Below the pieces are notes generated by a model that had not been told where the DNA came from, searched no databases, and saw only the letters and a list, made by a program, of their open reading frames with translations. Below, in pieces: positions 52,491 to 54,073 of a stretch of 54,073 nucleotides of DNA (positions are counted from its first letter, which is position 1; each line of letters opens with the position of its first letter). The stretch covers positions 1-54,073 of the forward strand of contig JAGBAV010000133.1 in assembly GCA_017938795.1 (NCBI GenBank), written 5' to 3'. Both the position numbers and the translations under genes were made by a program. The stretch is from Clostridia bacterium (GTDB lineage Bacteria > Bacillota > Clostridia > Christensenellales > Aristaeellaceae).

Positions 52491-53720
52491 TTATCCGCGC
52501 GCGGCCTCGGAGGGGGAGGCTTCCGGCAGCGTATCGCGCGCGGCCTCGCCCGGGGTGGCCTCGTCAGGCAGGTTCCCGTTGATATCCTTGTCGGTACGCT
52601 CCCCGGTATCCTCTGCGTCATCCTCTTCCGGGATGGCGGGCAGCGCGGTGACCTGATGGACCGAGGCGGTGATGAGGGGCAGCGGCGTGACCGCCGGAAC
52701 GGGCGTGATGGAGGGGGTGGCGGTGGGCTCCGGCGTGGCGGCGATGACGGAGCCGTCCTCAAAGAGGCAGTTGCCCACGCGCGTGCGGGAGGCTGTCGAA
52801 TCGCCGACGATCAGCAGGGATGTGCCGGGCTGAGCGGAAGGGTCGGTGACGTCGCCGCCGGAGAGCTTGCCGGAGAGGCTGATGCTCGAGCCGCCGTCAG
52901 CGTTCATGAGAATGACCGCATCGCCGCCGTAGGCTGCGCCCTGACCGCCGGATACATGGCCCGTGACGCCGACATTGACGCGATCCGATGCGGAGACGAG
53001 CTGGATGCCGTCGCCGCCGATTTCGCCGCTTCCGCCCTTCACGGTGCCGTCGATGGTGATATAAGCGTTGCTGCTCAGACCAAATAGATTGAGCGCATGG
53101 CCGCCGATGATCGTGCCGTCGCCGCCGCGGATATCGCCGTCGACCATCATTGTGCCGGACTTGCCGAGGGGGGAGACGACAACGCCGGGCCCGCCGGTAT
53201 TGCCGCTGCCGCCGGTGACAGCGCCCTCGATGCTGCCGTAGAAGTCGCCGCTTTGATGGCTGATGGAGACGCCTGCGCCGTTCTTGCCGCCGGTGATCAC
53301 GCAGCCCTTGTTGATCAGCAGGGAACCGCTGCCGTCAAACGTGACGCCGCTGGAGCCATCTGCGCCGGTGACAACGACGCCGCCGCGCAGCTCGATATGA
53401 GAGTCGCCGGTAACGGTGAGGGAATCCGTCAGGCTGACAGCGGCGAAGGACACGCTGGCGTCGGCCAGCTGCAGGCCGGAAATGGAGGCTGCTGAGCCGG
53501 GCACGGAACGGATGGTCACGCTGTCCTCTATGGTGAGGGGCTCTGCCCCTGCGGTGATATCGCCTGCGATATAGATGACGTCGCCGCTCTGTGCGCCGGC
53601 GGCGAGGCTGACCAGCTCCTCATAGGAGGAGGCTGTGCCTGCAACGGCGGCAAAGGCTGCGCTCATCTGGACGCACAGCATGAGAAGGGCGAGAAAAAGC
53701 GCCCCGACTTTCTGATTCAT
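52491..53720 (-). CDS. Secreted glycine-rich beta-helix protein (409 aa)
   Basis: Residues 1-23 are a signal peptide (hydrophobic core ALFLALLMLCVQM, ending AFA). Residues 30-300 are glycine-rich repeats of a pectate-lyase-like beta-helix (GSGNTGGPGVVVSPLG type). A Pro/Thr-rich stalk (TPEPTATPSITPVPAVTPLP) follows, then an acidic end with two similar LPxEAxPxEAAR units. There is no LPxTG motif and no hydrophobic tail, so it is released or held by other means. The ATG at 53720 has GGGAG at 7 bases. It resembles the beta-helix rungs of the giant LPDTG protein at 32133-40373 in style. Function is unknown; a surface or matrix protein is likely. Confidence 0.82.
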   Translation of the reverse strand: MNQKVGALFLALLMLCVQMSAAFAAVAGTASSYEELVSLAAGAQSGDVIYIAGDITAGAEPLTIEDSVTIRSVPGSAASISGLQLADASVSFAAVSLTDSLTVTGDSHIELRGGVVVTGADGSSGVTFDGSGSLLINKGCVITGGKNGAGVSISHQSGDFYGSIEGAVTGGSGNTGGPGVVVSPLGKSGTMMVDGDIRGGDGTIIGGHALNLFGLSSNAYITIDGTVKGGSGEIGGDGIQLVSASDRVNVGVTGHVSGGQGAAYGGDAVILMNADGGSSISLSGKLSGGDVTDPSAQPGTSLLIVGDSTASRTRVGNCLFEDGSVIAATPEPTATPSITPVPAVTPLPLITASVHQVTALPAIPEEDDAEDTGERTDKDINGNLPDEATPGEAARDTLPEASPSEAARG

Positions 53721-53769
53721 GTATGAACTCCCTTCGGTATTGCGCGATGCGCATAAAGGTACATCTGTC

Positions 53770-53798
53770 ATTATACCACATATCCTCCGCAAGGGCAA
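53770..53798 (-). promoter_or_regulatory. Promoter of the secreted glycine-rich protein gene
   Basis: Minus-strand TTGCCC (53793-53798), 17-base spacer, TATAAT (53770-53775). Confidence 0.7.
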
Positions 53799-53879
53799 GG
53801 GCTGCCACAGAAGGCGGACGTGCCGCCGCAGAGACGCTGCAGAAGAATGCGAAAAAGCAAAAAAACATCCGAAAAGGGG

Positions 53880-53908
53880 TTGACAGAATCCGCCATCCCT
53901 GATATACT
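53880..53908 (+). promoter_or_regulatory. Promoter of the tRNA operon
   Basis: TTGACA (53880-53885), 17-base spacer, TATACT (53903-53908), 27 bases before the first tRNA. Near-consensus, as expected for stable RNA. Confidence 0.9.
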
Positions 53909-53934
53909 AGTCAACGTCGTCGAGATAAGTTCAT

Positions 53935-54008
53935 TGGGGAATTGTGTAACGGCAGCACCTACGACTCTGACTCGTATTGTCTAGGTTCGAATCCTAGTTC
54001 CCCAGCCA
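53935..54008 (+). tRNA. tRNA-Gln (anticodon CTG)
   Basis: Acceptor TGGGGAA / TTCCCCA, D arm with GTGT/GCAC, anticodon stem TACGA/TCGTA around loop CTCTGAC (anticodon CTG), T arm CTAGG-TTCGAAT-CCTAG, discriminator G and an encoded CCA. Confidence 0.97.
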
Positions 54009-54011
54009 TAA

Positions 54012-54073
54012 GCCTCCATGGTCAAGCGGTTAAGACGTCGCCCTCTCAAGGCGAAATCAGGGGTTCGATTCCC
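54012..54073 (+). tRNA. tRNA-Glu (anticodon CTC), cut by window end
   Basis: Begins 3 bases after the tRNA-Gln CCA. GCCTCCA acceptor, D arm GTCAAGCGGTTAAGAC, anticodon stem TCGCC/GGCGA around loop CTCTCAA (anticodon CTC), and T arm GGGG-TTCGATT-CCC. The 3' acceptor strand is missing. Confidence 0.93.

Overview
The window looks like chromosomal DNA from a GC-rich member of the Clostridia (Bacillota), probably a gut anaerobe. The reasons are strong GGAGG ribosome binding sites, sigma-A type promoters with 16-17 base spacers, an LPXTG-type wall-anchored giant protein, a Dlt-like surface acylation locus, a HisZ plus short HisG pair, a YerC/TrpR-family regulator heading the his operon, and an IscR-IscS-IscU set. 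This placement is inferred from gene content. I see no phage, insertion sequence or CRISPR array.

Layout. 1-6.7 kb (minus): MBOAT acyltransferase, three tandem SGNH/DltD-like membrane-anchored proteins and a DltA-like adenylating ligase cut by the window edge. 6.9-8.1 kb (minus): a CofE-like ligase and a NifX-like protein with a His-rich tail. 8.3-16.3 kb (plus): intracellular glycogen breakdown, with type I pullulanase, GH133 debranching enzyme, glycogen phosphorylase and 4-alpha-glucanotransferase; a eukaryote-type branching enzyme lies apart at 47.0-49.0 kb. 16.5-18.4 kb: a secreted FMN/FAD reductase. 18.6-27.2 kb: yerC followed by the complete histidine pathway (hisZGDCBHAF-IE-K). 27.3-32.0 kb: a polyprenyl-phosphate sugar transferase, a small hypothetical protein, an orphan ParB-like protein, and a PHP/GNAT pair. 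32.1-40.4 kb (minus): a 2746-residue sortase-anchored beta-helix protein. 40.6-46.7 kb (minus): an SNF-family transporter, a two-component system and a divergent GH127-like protein. 49.1-52.2 kb (plus): a pyridoxal kinase-like gene and iscR-iscS-iscU. 52.3-53.7 kb (minus): a 56-residue membrane protein and a secreted glycine-rich protein. The window ends in a tRNA-Gln / tRNA-Glu pair.

How it works together. Branching enzyme, phosphorylase, two debranching enzymes and MalQ cover glycogen remodelling and use; glgC/glgA are not here. The cell surface is a second theme: acylation locus, sugar transferase, giant adhesin-like protein, second secreted beta-helix protein and extracellular flavin reductase. 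The observations I rate highest are a glycogen phosphorylase whose pyridoxal-phosphate lysine is replaced by threonine through one base, a GH127-like protein that appears to have lost its zinc-thiolate site, the triplicated SGNH genes that all start with TTG, the triplicated His/Cys-headed module in the giant protein, and an orphan ParB-like protein.
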